Assembly (NCBI RefSeq): GCF_029269265.1
Contig: NZ_JARIXP010000004.1
Location: forward strand, 186,001 to 250,000
Direction of reading: 5' to 3'
Length of the DNA stretch: 64,000 nucleotides
Source of the DNA: Rheinheimera sp. 1928-s
GTDB lineage: Bacteria; Pseudomonadota; Gammaproteobacteria; Enterobacterales; Alteromonadaceae
The position numbers and the translations under genes are program-made. This document shows positions 18,412 through 27,324 of the stretch, piece after piece. The notes under the pieces are model-generated. The model had not been told where the DNA came from and ran no database searches. It saw only the letters and a list, made by a program, of their open reading frames with translations. Position 1 is the stretch's first letter. Each line of letters begins with the position of its first letter.

Positions 18412-18717
18412 TATCAACTCTCGTCAAGCCATAGCAAAAACACAGCAAAGCGCTGCATAAAACAAAGTGGATTCAGGTGGTTTTGGTTATTGGTTTATGG
18501 CGGCTTTAGCCGCTCTTTGCTGCTTACTGCGAACCTGTTACCAATAAAACCGGTGCCAGATGATGCAATTGCCTGTTATTAATCCCAAGTTTTAACTCTG
18601 TTGTAAAGCTATTTTCAACTTCAGGCTTTTACCACTTTGCTTGTCCTTTAACTCTTGCAACGCCATAATAGACTTCGTTTTTTGCCGTCTGCTGGCTTTT
18701 TATCTACTGAGGATCTG
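18412..18717. other. Divergent promoter region between purU and trmO
   Basis: No gene is supported in this 300-bp gap. It contains the palindrome GCGGCTTTAGCCGC (18500-18513) flanked by GGTTATTGGT upstream and ACCAATAAAACC downstream. A larger imperfect inverted structure between two divergent genes could be regulatory. No confident promoter hexamers were assigned. Confidence 0.35.
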
Positions 18718-19467
18718 ATGCCCTCTTATCAAATGCAGGTGCTGGGCACCATTCGCTCACCCTACAAACAAAAGTTCGCCATACCCCGCCAGCCGGGCTT
18801 AATTGCCGAAGCTAAAGCTGAACTGGTGTTGGAAGCGGGTTATGACGATGATGCCATAGTACGGGGCATTGAAGCCTTCAGTCATTTATGGCTGGTGTTT
18901 GTGTTTCATGAAACCGCAGACAAAGGCTGGTCGCCGCTGGTGCGGCCGCCGCGTTTGGGTGGCAATGAAAAAAAAGGCGTTTTTGCCACTCGCGCCACAT
19001 TCAGACCAAACCCAATTGGCCTTTCTGTCGTAAAACTTGAAGGCGTAGTACGTAAACAAGGTCGTTTGATCATTCAATTGTCCGGTGTAGATCTGCTGGA
19101 TGGCACGCCCATACTGGATATTAAACCTTACCTGCCCTACGCCGATGCCTTGCCGGATGCAGCAGGTGGTTTTGCCGACGCGGCACCAGAAACTGATATG
19201 ACGGTCAGTTTTGAACCTGCAGTGTTGGAATTTTGTCAGCGGCAAAAAGATCAGCCGGAATTAGCAGTATTGATAGAAAAGGTGTTAAAACAAGACCCGC
19301 GCCCTCCTTACAAAAAACAAAAAGCGGAGCAACAAAGCTACGGCATGACGCTGTATCACTTTAATATCAAATGGACAGTGAACGGAGTACACAATCATGT
19401 TACAGAAATCAGGCATGTTAAAGAAAAACAACAGGATCATGAAGTTCAGCCTCTGTCTGACTCTTAG
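18718..19467 (+). CDS. trmO: tRNA (adenine(37)-N6)-methyltransferase TrmO (TsaA/YaeB)
   Basis: TrmO uses SAM to methylate the N6 of t6A37 in threonine tRNA. The core is a small beta-barrel with GTIRSPYKQKFAIPRQPGL at the N-terminus, FSHLWLVFVFHE, ATRATFRPNPIGLSVVKL (RPNPIG signature near residue 100) and GVDLLDGTPILDIKPYLPY. A C-terminal domain ends near DPRPPYKK. The ATG at 18718 has GAGG upstream; an in-frame ATG at 18655 would add 21 unrelated residues. The C-terminus is about 20 residues longer than usual and runs 71 bp into the next reading frame. Confidence 0.93.
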   Translation: MPSYQMQVLGTIRSPYKQKFAIPRQPGLIAEAKAELVLEAGYDDDAIVRGIEAFSHLWLVFVFHETADKGWSPLVRPPRLGGNEKKGVFATRATFRPNPIGLSVVKLEGVVRKQGRLIIQLSGVDLLDGTPILDIKPYLPYADALPDAAGGFADAAPETDMTVSFEPAVLEFCQRQKDQPELAVLIEKVLKQDPRPPYKKQKAEQQSYGMTLYHFNIKWTVNGVHNHVTEIRHVKEKQQDHEVQPLSDS

Positions 19468-20494
19468 CGCACCTTTATGGCTTCATGCTGCTGAATTACC
19501 GGCCTTACCTGAAGCCGTGAGTAATAATCTGGTGATGAGCACCAGCGTAGCGGGCCGCACTTATGTCAGCAGTTTTATGGGGCTTTCTTCAGGGAAAACC
19601 CATGCCGATGTTCATAACAGAGTCTGGCAATGGACTGTAGGTGAACCCACCTGGCTGAAAGCCCCTGTAGTGCCGAGCCGTCAACGTTTAAGTGGACGGT
19701 TAGCCAGTTCTGGCGTGACCTTACAAAATCACTTTTTTATATTTGGTGGCTACACGGTAGCGGCCAATGGCACTGAAGTGTCCAGCGCCGAGGGTTATCG
19801 CTATAGCCCTGTCACTAAAAGCTATAACAAGCTGCCAGATATGCCGGTGGCTGTTGATGACAGTGTGGCTTTGGCTTACAAAAACAGATATATCTACCTG
19901 GCCAGCGGCTGGTCTCAGGATGGTAACGTTAACTTAATACAGCTGTTTGATAACTTCACTCAGAAGTGGAGTCAGGCGACACCTTTTCCTGGCACCCCGA
20001 CTTTTGGTTTAGCAGGCGCTTTATCAGACCAGCATATGCTGTTGTGTGATGGGGTAAAAATGAATTATCAGACCTTGCCACGCCAGTATGAAACCGAAGC
20101 TCAGTGCTGGTTAGGTGAAATCAATGCATCCAACGCTAACAGAATTAGTTGGCAGCAAATTACGCACCCGACAGGCAAAGCCCGTTATCGTATGGCGGCG
20201 GCGGCCGTGAAGCAGGATGGTAAAGACTTGATTGTGTTTATTGGCGGCAGCGAAACCGCTTATAACTACAATGGTATTGGCTATAACGGCACCCCGGCAG
20301 AGCCTTCAGCCCAGGTTTGGGCTTATTCAATTACAGACAAAAGCTGGCTAAAAGCTGAAAATACCACGGCGGTGATGGATTTACGCACCTTAGTCACGAT
20401 GAACAATGAACTCTACAGTTTAGGTGGTATGGTCGCAGGACAAAATCTGACGGCTGAATGGATAAAACATCAGATTAAGCTACTGCCGCAGTGA
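19397..20494 (+). CDS. Secreted Kelch-repeat beta-propeller protein
   Basis: The protein has a signal peptide (hydrophobic [15 protein letters not shown], cleavage before AELP) and Kelch-type blades such as [30 protein letters not shown] and [10 protein letters not shown], giving a six-bladed propeller, probably periplasmic. Start choice matters: ATG 19397 has GGAG 9 nt upstream but lies 71 bp inside trmO; ATGs at 19415 and 19439 would also keep a signal peptide but have poor ribosome sites. A second Kelch protein lies at 24610-25596. Sialate mutarotase NanM is one known Kelch enzyme, but no sialic acid genes are nearby, so the function is unknown. Confidence 0.75.
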   Translation: MLQKSGMLKKNNRIMKFSLCLTLSAPLWLHAAELPALPEAVSNNLVMSTSVAGRTYVSSFMGLSSGKTHADVHNRVWQWTVGEPTWLKAPVVPSRQRLSGRLASSGVTLQNHFFIFGGYTVAANGTEVSSAEGYRYSPVTKSYNKLPDMPVAVDDSVALAYKNRYIYLASGWSQDGNVNLIQLFDNFTQKWSQATPFPGTPTFGLAGALSDQHMLLCDGVKMNYQTLPRQYETEAQCWLGEINASNANRISWQQITHPTGKARYRMAAAAVKQDGKDLIVFIGGSETAYNYNGIGYNGTPAEPSAQVWAYSITDKSWLKAENTTAVMDLRTLVTMNNELYSLGGMVAGQNLTAEWIKHQIKLLPQ

Positions 20495-20559
20495 CAGGCT
20501 TGCTAGAATACGGCCAATTTCCAAAGCAATTAAACTTAAAAACACGGAACTATTTATTT

Positions 20560-22332
20560 ATGCGGACAAGTCAGTATTTACTCTCCACTATGAAAGAAAC
20601 CCCGGCCGATGCCGAAATTATCAGCCATCAATTGATGTTACGTGCCGGTATGGTACGTCGTCTGGCATCAGGTTTATATACCTGGTTGCCTAGTGGTTTG
20701 CGGGTTTTGCGTAAAGTTGAGAACATTGTCCGCGAAGAAATGAACAAAGCCGGTGCCATCGAAATATTAATGCCTGTAGTGCAGCACGCTGAACTGTGGC
20801 AGGAATCGGGTCGCTGGGAAAAGATGGACGCTGAACTGCTGCGTTTTAAAGACCGTCACCAGCGTGACTTTGTGCTTGGTCCAACGCACGAAGAAGTAGT
20901 GACTGATTTAGTGCGCAAAGAAATCAGCAGCTACAAACAACTGCCTATTAATTTGTACCAAATTCAAACCAAATTCCGTGACGAACGTCGTCCACGTTTT
21001 GGTGTGATGCGTGCCCGCGAATTTTTAATGAAAGACGCCTACTCTTTCCACTTAAGCCAGGAAAGTTTGCAGCAAACCTATGACGCTATGTATCAGGCGT
21101 ACTGCAATATCTTTACCCGCTTAGGTTTGGACTTCCGTCCTGTATTGGCGGACACCGGCGCCATTGGTGGCAGTATGTCTCATGAATTCCATGTACTGGC
21201 TGCATCTGGTGAAGACGCTATTGTATTTTCTGATGGCAGCGATTACGCAGCTAATATCGAAAAAGCAGAAGCCTTGCCACCTCAAGGCCAGCGCCCTGCC
21301 GCCTTCCAAAATAAAACCGAAGTGGCAACCCCAGATGCCAAAACTATTGAAGAGGTCTCCGCCTTTTTAGCAGTGGATGCCTCTGCTATCGCCAAAACTT
21401 TATTGGTACAGTTGAACCCGGAACTTAGCTTTGATGAGTTAAAAGCTTTATTGGCCAATGCAGGTGCTGAAACACTGGAAAACACCTGGCGCTCTAAAGT
21501 CGTAGCTTTGGTACTACGTGGCGATCACGATTTAAACGAAATCAAAGCAGAAAAACACCCGTTGGTTGCATCTCCGCTGCAGTTTGCTTCAGAAGAAGAT
21601 GTGATTGCAGTTACTGGTGCTAAACCAGGTTCTGTGGGCCCTGTGGGCTTAGCTATTCCTGTTATTGTGGATCATGCAGCAGCTCATTTGGCCGATTTTG
21701 TCACAGGCGCGAATAAAGACGGTTTCCACTTCACTGGGATAAACTTCGACCGCGATATCACGACTTATCAGGTTGCTGATTTACGTAACGTGGTTGAAGG
21801 CGATCCAAGCCCATGTGGCAAAGGTAATTTAGTCATTCGCCGTGGCATTGAGGTAGGTCATATTTTCCAGTTAGGTGACCGTTATTCATCAGCCATGAAA
21901 GCTGGCGTATTAAACGAAGAAGGCAAACACCAAATTATGACCATGGGTTGTTATGGCGTGGGTGTGTCCCGTATTGTTGCTGCCGCTATTGAGCAAAATC
22001 ATGACGAATACGGCATTAAATGGCCTGTGGCTATAGCACCATTCCAGGTCGCTATTGTGCCAATGAATATGCACAAGTCGGTACGCATCCAGGAAGCGGC
22101 GGAGCAGTTGTACAAAGAACTAACGGCTGCAGGCTTTGAGGTGCTGTTTGACGACAGGAAAGAACGCCCTGGTGTGATGTTTGCCGATATGGAGCTGTTA
22201 GGTGTGCCGTATCACATCATAGTAGGCGAACGTAATCTGGATGAGCAGAAAGTTGAGTTGAAGAACCGTCTGACTGGTGACAAATTAATGCTGCCACTTG
22301 GCGACGTTGTAGCTCAGTTAAAATCGCTCTGA
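20560..22332 (+). CDS. proS: Prolyl-tRNA synthetase (bacterial type, with editing domain)
   Basis: ProS is a class II synthetase that charges tRNA-Pro. It begins [19 protein letters not shown], as bacterial ProRS do, with motif 2 ([21 protein letters not shown]) and motif 3 ([17 protein letters not shown]). A YbaK-like insertion for clearing mischarged alanine lies at about 230-400 ([28 protein letters not shown]). A C-terminal anticodon-binding domain follows ([10 protein letters not shown]). The reading frame is open upstream to 20491, but homology places the start at 20560 (590 aa; E. coli 572). It follows the Kelch gene by 65 bp. Confidence 0.96.
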   Translation: MRTSQYLLSTMKETPADAEIISHQLMLRAGMVRRLASGLYTWLPSGLRVLRKVENIVREEMNKAGAIEILMPVVQHAELWQESGRWEKMDAELLRFKDRHQRDFVLGPTHEEVVTDLVRKEISSYKQLPINLYQIQTKFRDERRPRFGVMRAREFLMKDAYSFHLSQESLQQTYDAMYQAYCNIFTRLGLDFRPVLADTGAIGGSMSHEFHVLAASGEDAIVFSDGSDYAANIEKAEALPPQGQRPAAFQNKTEVATPDAKTIEEVSAFLAVDASAIAKTLLVQLNPELSFDELKALLANAGAETLENTWRSKVVALVLRGDHDLNEIKAEKHPLVASPLQFASEEDVIAVTGAKPGSVGPVGLAIPVIVDHAAAHLADFVTGANKDGFHFTGINFDRDITTYQVADLRNVVEGDPSPCGKGNLVIRRGIEVGHIFQLGDRYSSAMKAGVLNEEGKHQIMTMGCYGVGVSRIVAAAIEQNHDEYGIKWPVAIAPFQVAIVPMNMHKSVRIQEAAEQLYKELTAAGFEVLFDDRKERPGVMFADMELLGVPYHIIVGERNLDEQKVELKNRLTGDKLMLPLGDVVAQLKSL

Positions 22333-22346
22333 TTTTTGTTGTATGT

Positions 22347-22381
22347 AAAAAAGGCCCTGTAGTAACGGGGCCTGTTTTTTT
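22347..22381 (+). terminator. Intrinsic terminator after proS
   Basis: The stem AGGCCC / GGGCCT (22352-22373, 10-nt loop) is followed by GTTTTTTT. The Shine-Dalgarno GGAG of the next small gene follows at once. Confidence 0.8.
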
Positions 22382-22393
22382 GGAGTCTGCCCC

Positions 22394-22690
22394 ATGTATT
22401 TTAGTAGTCAGAATATTCCTGAACTCAAAGGCCTTAAGTTTGCACAGCGGATGCAGGTGATCCGTAGCGCCACAGCACAAGTGCCGATACCACAAAAACT
22501 ACTGCTGAATTTGCTCAAACTGGCTATTTTGATTCCGCTGTTTTTAGTGATAGCGCAATGGGACTCATGGCAAAGCACTGTCACCATAGCAGTGTTGCTG
22601 GCCGCTTATCCGCTACTGACCCGCCCTCTGACTTTTGCTTTATGCCGCCCCCACTTACAGCAAGCCCGTACTAAGCTGAATTTACATTAA
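22394..22690 (+). CDS. Small inner-membrane protein of unknown function
   Basis: The 98-aa protein begins MYFSSQNIPELKGLKFAQRMQVI, a soluble amphipathic N-terminus, followed by two hydrophobic helices (about 37-57 and 62-82) and a basic tail. It resembles a small uncharacterised family seen in Alteromonadales (possibly DUF6170; not verified). GGAG lies 9 nt before the ATG. A hairpin ACCCTG/CAGGGT with TTTTG (22698-22720) probably ends the transcript. Confidence 0.6.
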   Translation: MYFSSQNIPELKGLKFAQRMQVIRSATAQVPIPQKLLLNLLKLAILIPLFLVIAQWDSWQSTVTIAVLLAAYPLLTRPLTFALCRPHLQQARTKLNLH

Positions 22691-22740
22691 TGCAGTCACC
22701 CTGTTACCGCAGGGTTTTGTTATTCCAACAGACAATACAG

Positions 22741-22762
22741 CCTCAACCTGAACTGGTTGAGG
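22741..22762. promoter_or_regulatory. Palindrome upstream of the TetR-family gene, candidate operator
   Basis: CCTCAACC and GGTTGAGG are perfectly complementary around TGAACT, about 50 bp upstream of the regulator start. Size and placement fit a TetR-type autoregulatory operator; binding is inferred only. Confidence 0.4.
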
Positions 22763-22813
22763 TATGCTGCATCAGATAATGCTGATATGAATAAATAGGA
22801 AAAACTGTCTTTT

Positions 22814-23623
22814 ATGCTGAAGTTTTTGTGTGACATCGCTAATACCAGTAAAGAAAGCCGCAGTTGCCCTTTACAGCAGCGGTTCAGCAAAAAACAGCTG
22901 GCAATAGCCGATCGCGAGCAGGAACTGCTGCATATTGCTAAGCAACTGGTCGAAGCTGAAGGTTATGCCAATCTGACGATGGATAAACTGACGGCAGCCA
23001 GCCCCTATTCCAAAGGCACTATCTACAATCACTTTGCCAGTAAAGAAGATGTGATCACTGCTTTATGTAATGCCTCTTTACGGCATGAAATTAGTTTATT
23101 TAAAAAAGCCCTGCAGTTTGAGGGGAACACCAGAGAAAAAGCGCTGGCGTTGCATCAGGCTTATTTATTATCAGCGAAACTGCAACCGATTTTGTTTAGC
23201 TGTGTACTGACCGCCAAATCGCCTTGGGTACAGGAAAAAAGCTCACCTGCTCGTTTAACTGTGCAGCAGGAACTGGAAAAAGAAATCTCTCAGATGGTCG
23301 ATGTGTTGCTGCAACAAGCCATAGCTGCCAATGAGCTGCAACCTAAAACCGGTGCTACCGTCGACTTGATGGCTTTTGCGAATTGGGCTATCTCCTTTGG
23401 CAGTATAGCGCTGCTGAGCAGTGCCAGTGAAACCTACAGCATTGACCGACTGCAAGGAACTCACCCTTTTTTATTTAATTTAAACTGCATGTTAGATGGC
23501 ATGAACTGGTTACCACAGAGCTCGGACTGGGACTACAGCCAAAGCTGGCTGCGGATTGAAAAACAGCTCTTTGCCACTGAACTGCAGCAAATATCTAGAG
23601 CTATACCAGACGTATTAAAATAG
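22814..23623 (+). CDS. TetR/AcrR family transcriptional regulator
   Basis: The N-terminal helix-turn-helix is clear (about 34-84): ELLHIAKQLVEAEGYANLTMDKLTA, then the recognition helix region SKGTIYNHFASKEDVITAL. The C-terminal helical domain (about 95-265), which would bind ligand, does not identify a subfamily to me. It is 269 aa, longer than most TetR proteins (about 200), because of extended termini. The N-terminal 30 residues precede the HTH and there is no alternative internal ATG. It lies upstream of mlaA with 158 bp between, so it may or may not regulate it. Confidence 0.85.
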   Translation: MLKFLCDIANTSKESRSCPLQQRFSKKQLAIADREQELLHIAKQLVEAEGYANLTMDKLTAASPYSKGTIYNHFASKEDVITALCNASLRHEISLFKKALQFEGNTREKALALHQAYLLSAKLQPILFSCVLTAKSPWVQEKSSPARLTVQQELEKEISQMVDVLLQQAIAANELQPKTGATVDLMAFANWAISFGSIALLSSASETYSIDRLQGTHPFLFNLNCMLDGMNWLPQSSDWDYSQSWLRIEKQLFATELQQISRAIPDVLK

Positions 23624-23627
23624 GTTA

Positions 23628-23658
23628 GTCTGCCTGTTCAGGTATTTTTTCAGGCAGA
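23628..23658 (+). terminator. Possible terminator after the TetR-family gene
   Basis: TCTGCCTG and CAGGCAGA form an 8-bp stem around a T-rich loop, with a loose T run a few bases downstream. It is weaker than the other terminators in the window. Confidence 0.4.
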
Positions 23659-23781
23659 TGCAACTTTTTCTTACTAATTAGTACAAATCAGTGCAGTAAA
23701 GCGGATGATCCAAATCATGCTTTACCAGTATAATCATCAACCTGTTATCTTTATTTATCCCCAAAAAACGGATGCAAATTT

Positions 23782-24546
23782 ATGGTCTTACGCATGAAGC
23801 CTGCTTTAATGTCGTGCCTGGTACTGCTGATGGCAACGGGTTGCGCCAGCAAAAAAGCAGCAGACGAACAACAAGCACAAAGCAATTATCAGGATCCACG
23901 GGACCCTATCGAATCCGTTAACCGCAATATCTGGGATTTTAACTACGATGTGCTGGACGCTTATGTGCTGCGCCCCGTCACTGTAGGTTATATGACGGTC
24001 GTGCCGAAACCTGCCCGTACAGGTCTCGCTAACGTGGTTAATAACCTGAGCGAACCTGCCAGTTTCGTCAATGGATTACTGCAAGCCAAACCTAAAAGTG
24101 CAGCCATCAGCCTGGGGCGTTTTGTCTTAAACAGCACCTTAGGTTTATTTGGTTTATTTGATGTGGCAAGCCGTATTGATTTAAACGCGCAAGATGAAGA
24201 CTTTAATCAGACATTGGCGGTTTGGGGTGTGGGTGATGGCGGCTACCTGATGGTTCCTGCTATGGGTCCAACTACAACAAGAGGTCTGGTGGCTGGAGTG
24301 GTCGATGGACTTTATTTCCCTTTAGGCTTGTTAAATTCAAATCTGACAATCACTCGTTTTACTCTGTCTGCATTGGATGGACGTGAACAAATGATGTCGA
24401 TGGAACAGTTGCTGAACGAATCAGTAGACCCATACGCTTTCATTAAAGAAGCTTATTTCCAGCGGGTTGAATTTAAAGTCTACGACGGCAATCCACCGAA
24501 AAAAGCTGAAGAAGACGAAGCTTATCTGGATGAATATTTGCCTTAG
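23782..24546 (+). CDS. mlaA: MlaA (VacJ) family phospholipid-transport lipoprotein
   Basis: MlaA is the outer-membrane component of the Mla system, which removes mislocalised phospholipids from the outer leaflet and passes them to periplasmic MlaC. The signal peptide ends in lipobox MATGC (lipidated Cys21). Family motifs follow: DPIESVNRNIWDFNYDVLD, NLSEPASFVNGLLQ, GRFVLNSTLGLFGLFDVA, DFNQTLAVWGVGDGGYLMVP and LDGREQMM. Length is 254 aa (E. coli 251). An alternative ATG four codons in (23794) would also keep the lipobox. The other mla genes are not adjacent, as in E. coli. Confidence 0.95.
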   Translation: MVLRMKPALMSCLVLLMATGCASKKAADEQQAQSNYQDPRDPIESVNRNIWDFNYDVLDAYVLRPVTVGYMTVVPKPARTGLANVVNNLSEPASFVNGLLQAKPKSAAISLGRFVLNSTLGLFGLFDVASRIDLNAQDEDFNQTLAVWGVGDGGYLMVPAMGPTTTRGLVAGVVDGLYFPLGLLNSNLTITRFTLSALDGREQMMSMEQLLNESVDPYAFIKEAYFQRVEFKVYDGNPPKKAEEDEAYLDEYLP

Positions 24547-24548
24547 TA

Positions 24549-24604
24549 AAAATGGGGTCAGAACACATTAGTTATGCATAACTAATGTGTTCTGACCCCA
24601 TTTT
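24549..24604. repeat. Perfect 56-bp palindrome with GGGGTCAGA ends between mlaA and a Kelch gene
   Basis: Two 28-nt arms (24549-24576 and 24577-24604) are exact reverse complements with no spacer. The outer part is AAAATGGGGTCAGAACAC and the centre TTATGCATAA. Terminal A and T tracts let it act as a terminator for both convergent genes. The GGGGTCAGA...TCTGACCCC termini resemble palindromes associated with REP-type (RAYT) transposases in gammaproteobacteria; that link is from memory. Confidence 0.85.
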
Positions 24605-24609
24605 ATGGT

Positions 24610-25596
24610 TTAGCGGATAGTTACTTTTTCCAGTACAGCGCTGGTTTGCTTCAACCCAGCCACAGTAGCGCCCCCTATCACATAAATAGCATCATCCAGT
24701 GTCACAGCACCTAAACCATGACGTGGAACCGGCATTTCACTTTGCTGTTGCCAACTGTTGTGTTCTGGTGAATAAGCCCATACTTTGCTGAACACGCCCC
24801 CTCCCTGCTGAAAAAACTCTCCACCCAGTGCCCATAGTTTGCCATTGAGCACTGCTGCAGCTAAGCCAGCCTGAGCTTCCGGCATTGGGGCTAACGCCAG
24901 CCATTGCTTACTTTTTGCGTCAAAACTATGTACATCAGCTTTATTGCCAGCCTGTACTTGCCGTCCGCCCAGCAGATAACCTTTTGAGTCGTGGACCACT
25001 GCTGCAGCACTATTTTTAGCTTGCGGTACCAGTGGCGCAGTTTCCGTTGTTAAGCTATCCGGATCAAAAACCCAATGCATGGCTACATCGGCCTGATCCT
25101 GCCACTGACCATTTGCTTCGGTCGCAGGCGAGCGACCAGAAAGCAAATGAACTTTATCCTCAAGCACCCAACTGACTGTCTCGCTTAACGGCTGTGGCAA
25201 ACTGGCGACCTTTAACCAGCGCTGCTGTTGCAGATCCAGCTTCAATACATCAGCACTGGCACTCCAGTTACCGCCATTGGCCTGAATAAAACCACCAAAT
25301 AAAAACAACTGCTCGTTTACAGCCACCAACTGAGCATGGTGGCGCCCTTCAGGCAAAGCAGGGCCATAACGCCATGTATTGCTTTTTGCATTGTAAATTT
25401 GCACTGCATCTGTCATCTGGCCCTGTTGTTTTGGCAGTTCAGAACTCAGGCCACCCGCAACATAAATTTCGCCCTGAAAGACGGCCGGATAAATTTCCTG
25501 TACCGGAATTAACAGATCAGCTTTTCTCTGCCAGTTCAGCGATCCCGCCATTAGTTGAAAACTCAGGAAGCCACAGAGCACATAAACTAGTTTCAT
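24610..25596 (-). CDS. Secreted Kelch-repeat beta-propeller protein
   Basis: The 328-aa precursor has a signal peptide (KLVYVLCGFLSFQLMAGS). Six Kelch blades are visible through repeated GG pairs and W/Y positions: EIYVAGGLSSE, QLFLFGGFIQANGG, KVHLLSGRSP, KGYLLGGRQV, KLWALGGEFFQQGGG and AIYVIGGATVAG. It is probably a periplasmic propeller domain; no catalytic residues can be assigned. GGGAGT precedes the ATG. It follows the POT transporter gene but a terminator separates them. It may be a paralogue of the Kelch protein at 19397-20494, though identity looks low. Confidence 0.8.
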   Translation of the reverse strand: MKLVYVLCGFLSFQLMAGSLNWQRKADLLIPVQEIYPAVFQGEIYVAGGLSSELPKQQGQMTDAVQIYNAKSNTWRYGPALPEGRHHAQLVAVNEQLFLFGGFIQANGGNWSASADVLKLDLQQQRWLKVASLPQPLSETVSWVLEDKVHLLSGRSPATEANGQWQDQADVAMHWVFDPDSLTTETAPLVPQAKNSAAAVVHDSKGYLLGGRQVQAGNKADVHSFDAKSKQWLALAPMPEAQAGLAAAVLNGKLWALGGEFFQQGGGVFSKVWAYSPEHNSWQQQSEMPVPRHGLGAVTLDDAIYVIGGATVAGLKQTSAVLEKVTIR

Positions 25597-25610
25597 CTTT
25601 CACTCCCAAA

Positions 25611-25650
25611 AAAATAAGGCCAGAGGATTTCTCCGTCTGGCCTTTATTTA
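25611..25650 (-). terminator. Intrinsic terminator after the POT transporter gene
   Basis: The stem GGCCAGAGGA / TCCGTCTGGCC (one bulged base) is followed on the minus strand by TTATTTTTTT. Confidence 0.8.
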
Positions 25651-25663
25651 TAGCTCTACAGCT

Positions 25664-27082
25664 TTAGCTTTGCATACGCTCAGCGCCATGCATCCAGCGT
25701 ACTAAAGTACCGGACAACATCCACAGCAAAGCGGCAAAAAATACCAGTGCGACAGCTATACCACCAAACACCACCAATAAACCGGCGTGAGCGGCCTGTA
25801 CACCAAAGGATGCGGCGAACTCAACCACAGCATTGTTGTCACCGGCAGTATCTGAATAAGCGCCAACAAAACCAGCCAGATAGTGAGCTACAGCAGGCAT
25901 CAGGAACCAGACGCCCATCACCAGAGAAGCTAATTTCACCGGAGCCAGCTTGGTCATTAAAGACAAGCCGACAGGAGAAATACACAGCTCACCTAAAGTA
26001 TGGAATAAAAACGCTAAAGTTAACCACATCATGCTGGATTTAGCTGAAGGGTTCACCTGCATCTCAAATACACCCACGATCAGGAAAATAAAGCCGATAG
26101 AGGTCAGCAACATACCAAACAAAATTTTAATAGGTGCGTCAGGCTGTTTGTTCATCGCATTCAGTTTCACCCATAACCAGGCAAAAAGTGGTGCAAACAT
26201 CAGAATAAACAGAGGGTTTAATGATTGGAACCAGCCGGCCGGAACTTCAAAAGCACCTACCATACGATCGGTATGTTCAGCAGCAAACAAACTCATTAAG
26301 CCACCAGCTTGCTCAAAGGCCAGCCAGAACATAGTGACAAACACAAACAGGAATAACACCACACGTAAACGGTCAAATTCTACTTTAGTTAAAGGTGTTG
26401 GCGTACCCGAAGCGTTACGTGACGAAATACGACCTGGCACTTTCCCTAAATCACCTAAGTACTTTTGAGCAAACAACAGCTGAATAACCACAGACAAGGT
26501 CATACCAATACCGGCTGCTAAGTAGCCATAACGCCAGCCGAATGCATCACTTTCACCTAAAGAAGAGGTGACTAAAGGCGCAATAAAAGCACCTAAGTTA
26601 ATACCCATATAGAAAATAGTGAAACCGCCGTCACGACGTGCATCGCCTTGCGGATACAAGTCACCCACTATGGCAGAGATATTTGGTTTAAATAAACCAT
26701 TACCGGCAATAATAAAGCCTAAACCTACATAAAACAGCGACATGCTGTGTGGTGTGGCAGCAAACAAAGTGTACTGGCCAATGGCCATTAAAGCGCCACC
26801 CAAAATAATAGATTTACGCTGGCCTAACATGTTGTCTGCAATCAAACCACCAAACAAAGTAGCGGCATAGACCAAACCTGTGTAGTAACCATAAAGTAAT
26901 AACGCATCGCCATTACTCAAGCCGAAACCCGGGTTAGTGGATTCAGTGGCGGCAACTAAAGTCAGAATAAGTAAAGCGCGCATTCCGTAATAGGAAAAAC
27001 GCTCCCACATTTCTGTGGAAAAAAGCAGGAAGAGTCCTTTCGGATGACCGAATAAAGTCCCCGAAGCTGGCGGTTGATTCAT
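25664..27082 (-). CDS. Proton-dependent oligopeptide (POT/PTR2) transporter
   Basis: This inner-membrane MFS transporter imports di- and tripeptides with protons. The POT signature ExxER is present in EMWERFSYYGMRALL (24-38: Glu24, Glu27, Arg28), followed by GGLIADNMLGQRKSI and the second PTR2 motif FTIFYMGINLGAFIAPL. Around 12-14 hydrophobic helices span the 472 residues. AGGA lies about 8 nt before the ATG. It is downstream of, and in the same direction as, the ccm operon, but a 242-bp gap separates them. That gap holds no other recognisable feature. Confidence 0.92.
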   Translation of the reverse strand: MNQPPASGTLFGHPKGLFLLFSTEMWERFSYYGMRALLILTLVAATESTNPGFGLSNGDALLLYGYYTGLVYAATLFGGLIADNMLGQRKSIILGGALMAIGQYTLFAATPHSMSLFYVGLGFIIAGNGLFKPNISAIVGDLYPQGDARRDGGFTIFYMGINLGAFIAPLVTSSLGESDAFGWRYGYLAAGIGMTLSVVIQLLFAQKYLGDLGKVPGRISSRNASGTPTPLTKVEFDRLRVVLFLFVFVTMFWLAFEQAGGLMSLFAAEHTDRMVGAFEVPAGWFQSLNPLFILMFAPLFAWLWVKLNAMNKQPDAPIKILFGMLLTSIGFIFLIVGVFEMQVNPSAKSSMMWLTLAFLFHTLGELCISPVGLSLMTKLAPVKLASLVMGVWFLMPAVAHYLAGFVGAYSDTAGDNNAVVEFAASFGVQAAHAGLLVVFGGIAVALVFFAALLWMLSGTLVRWMHGAERMQS

Positions 27083-27324
27083 AACGTAATCCTAGATTGT
27101 GGGTTTATTTTAATTATGGTTTGGAGTAAATACATCCTTCGCAAGCCTCTATTACAGGGGCCAAAACAGCAGGACATAGTTTTTTAGCTGCCGTGTTATA
27201 GCCTATTGCAGATCAAATGAAAAGAGGCAACAGGACAGAAGGGGGAAGCAAAAGGCCAGAGCATGACCTTTTGCTTATTTAATCATCAATTTGAAGCGTT
27301 TTTTTTACTGAACTTCAGCTTGTA

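Noticed and set aside
18655-18717. Longer N-terminus for TrmO
   Set aside because: The extra 21 codons are unlike the family and have no ribosome site, while the ATG at 18718 has GAGG.
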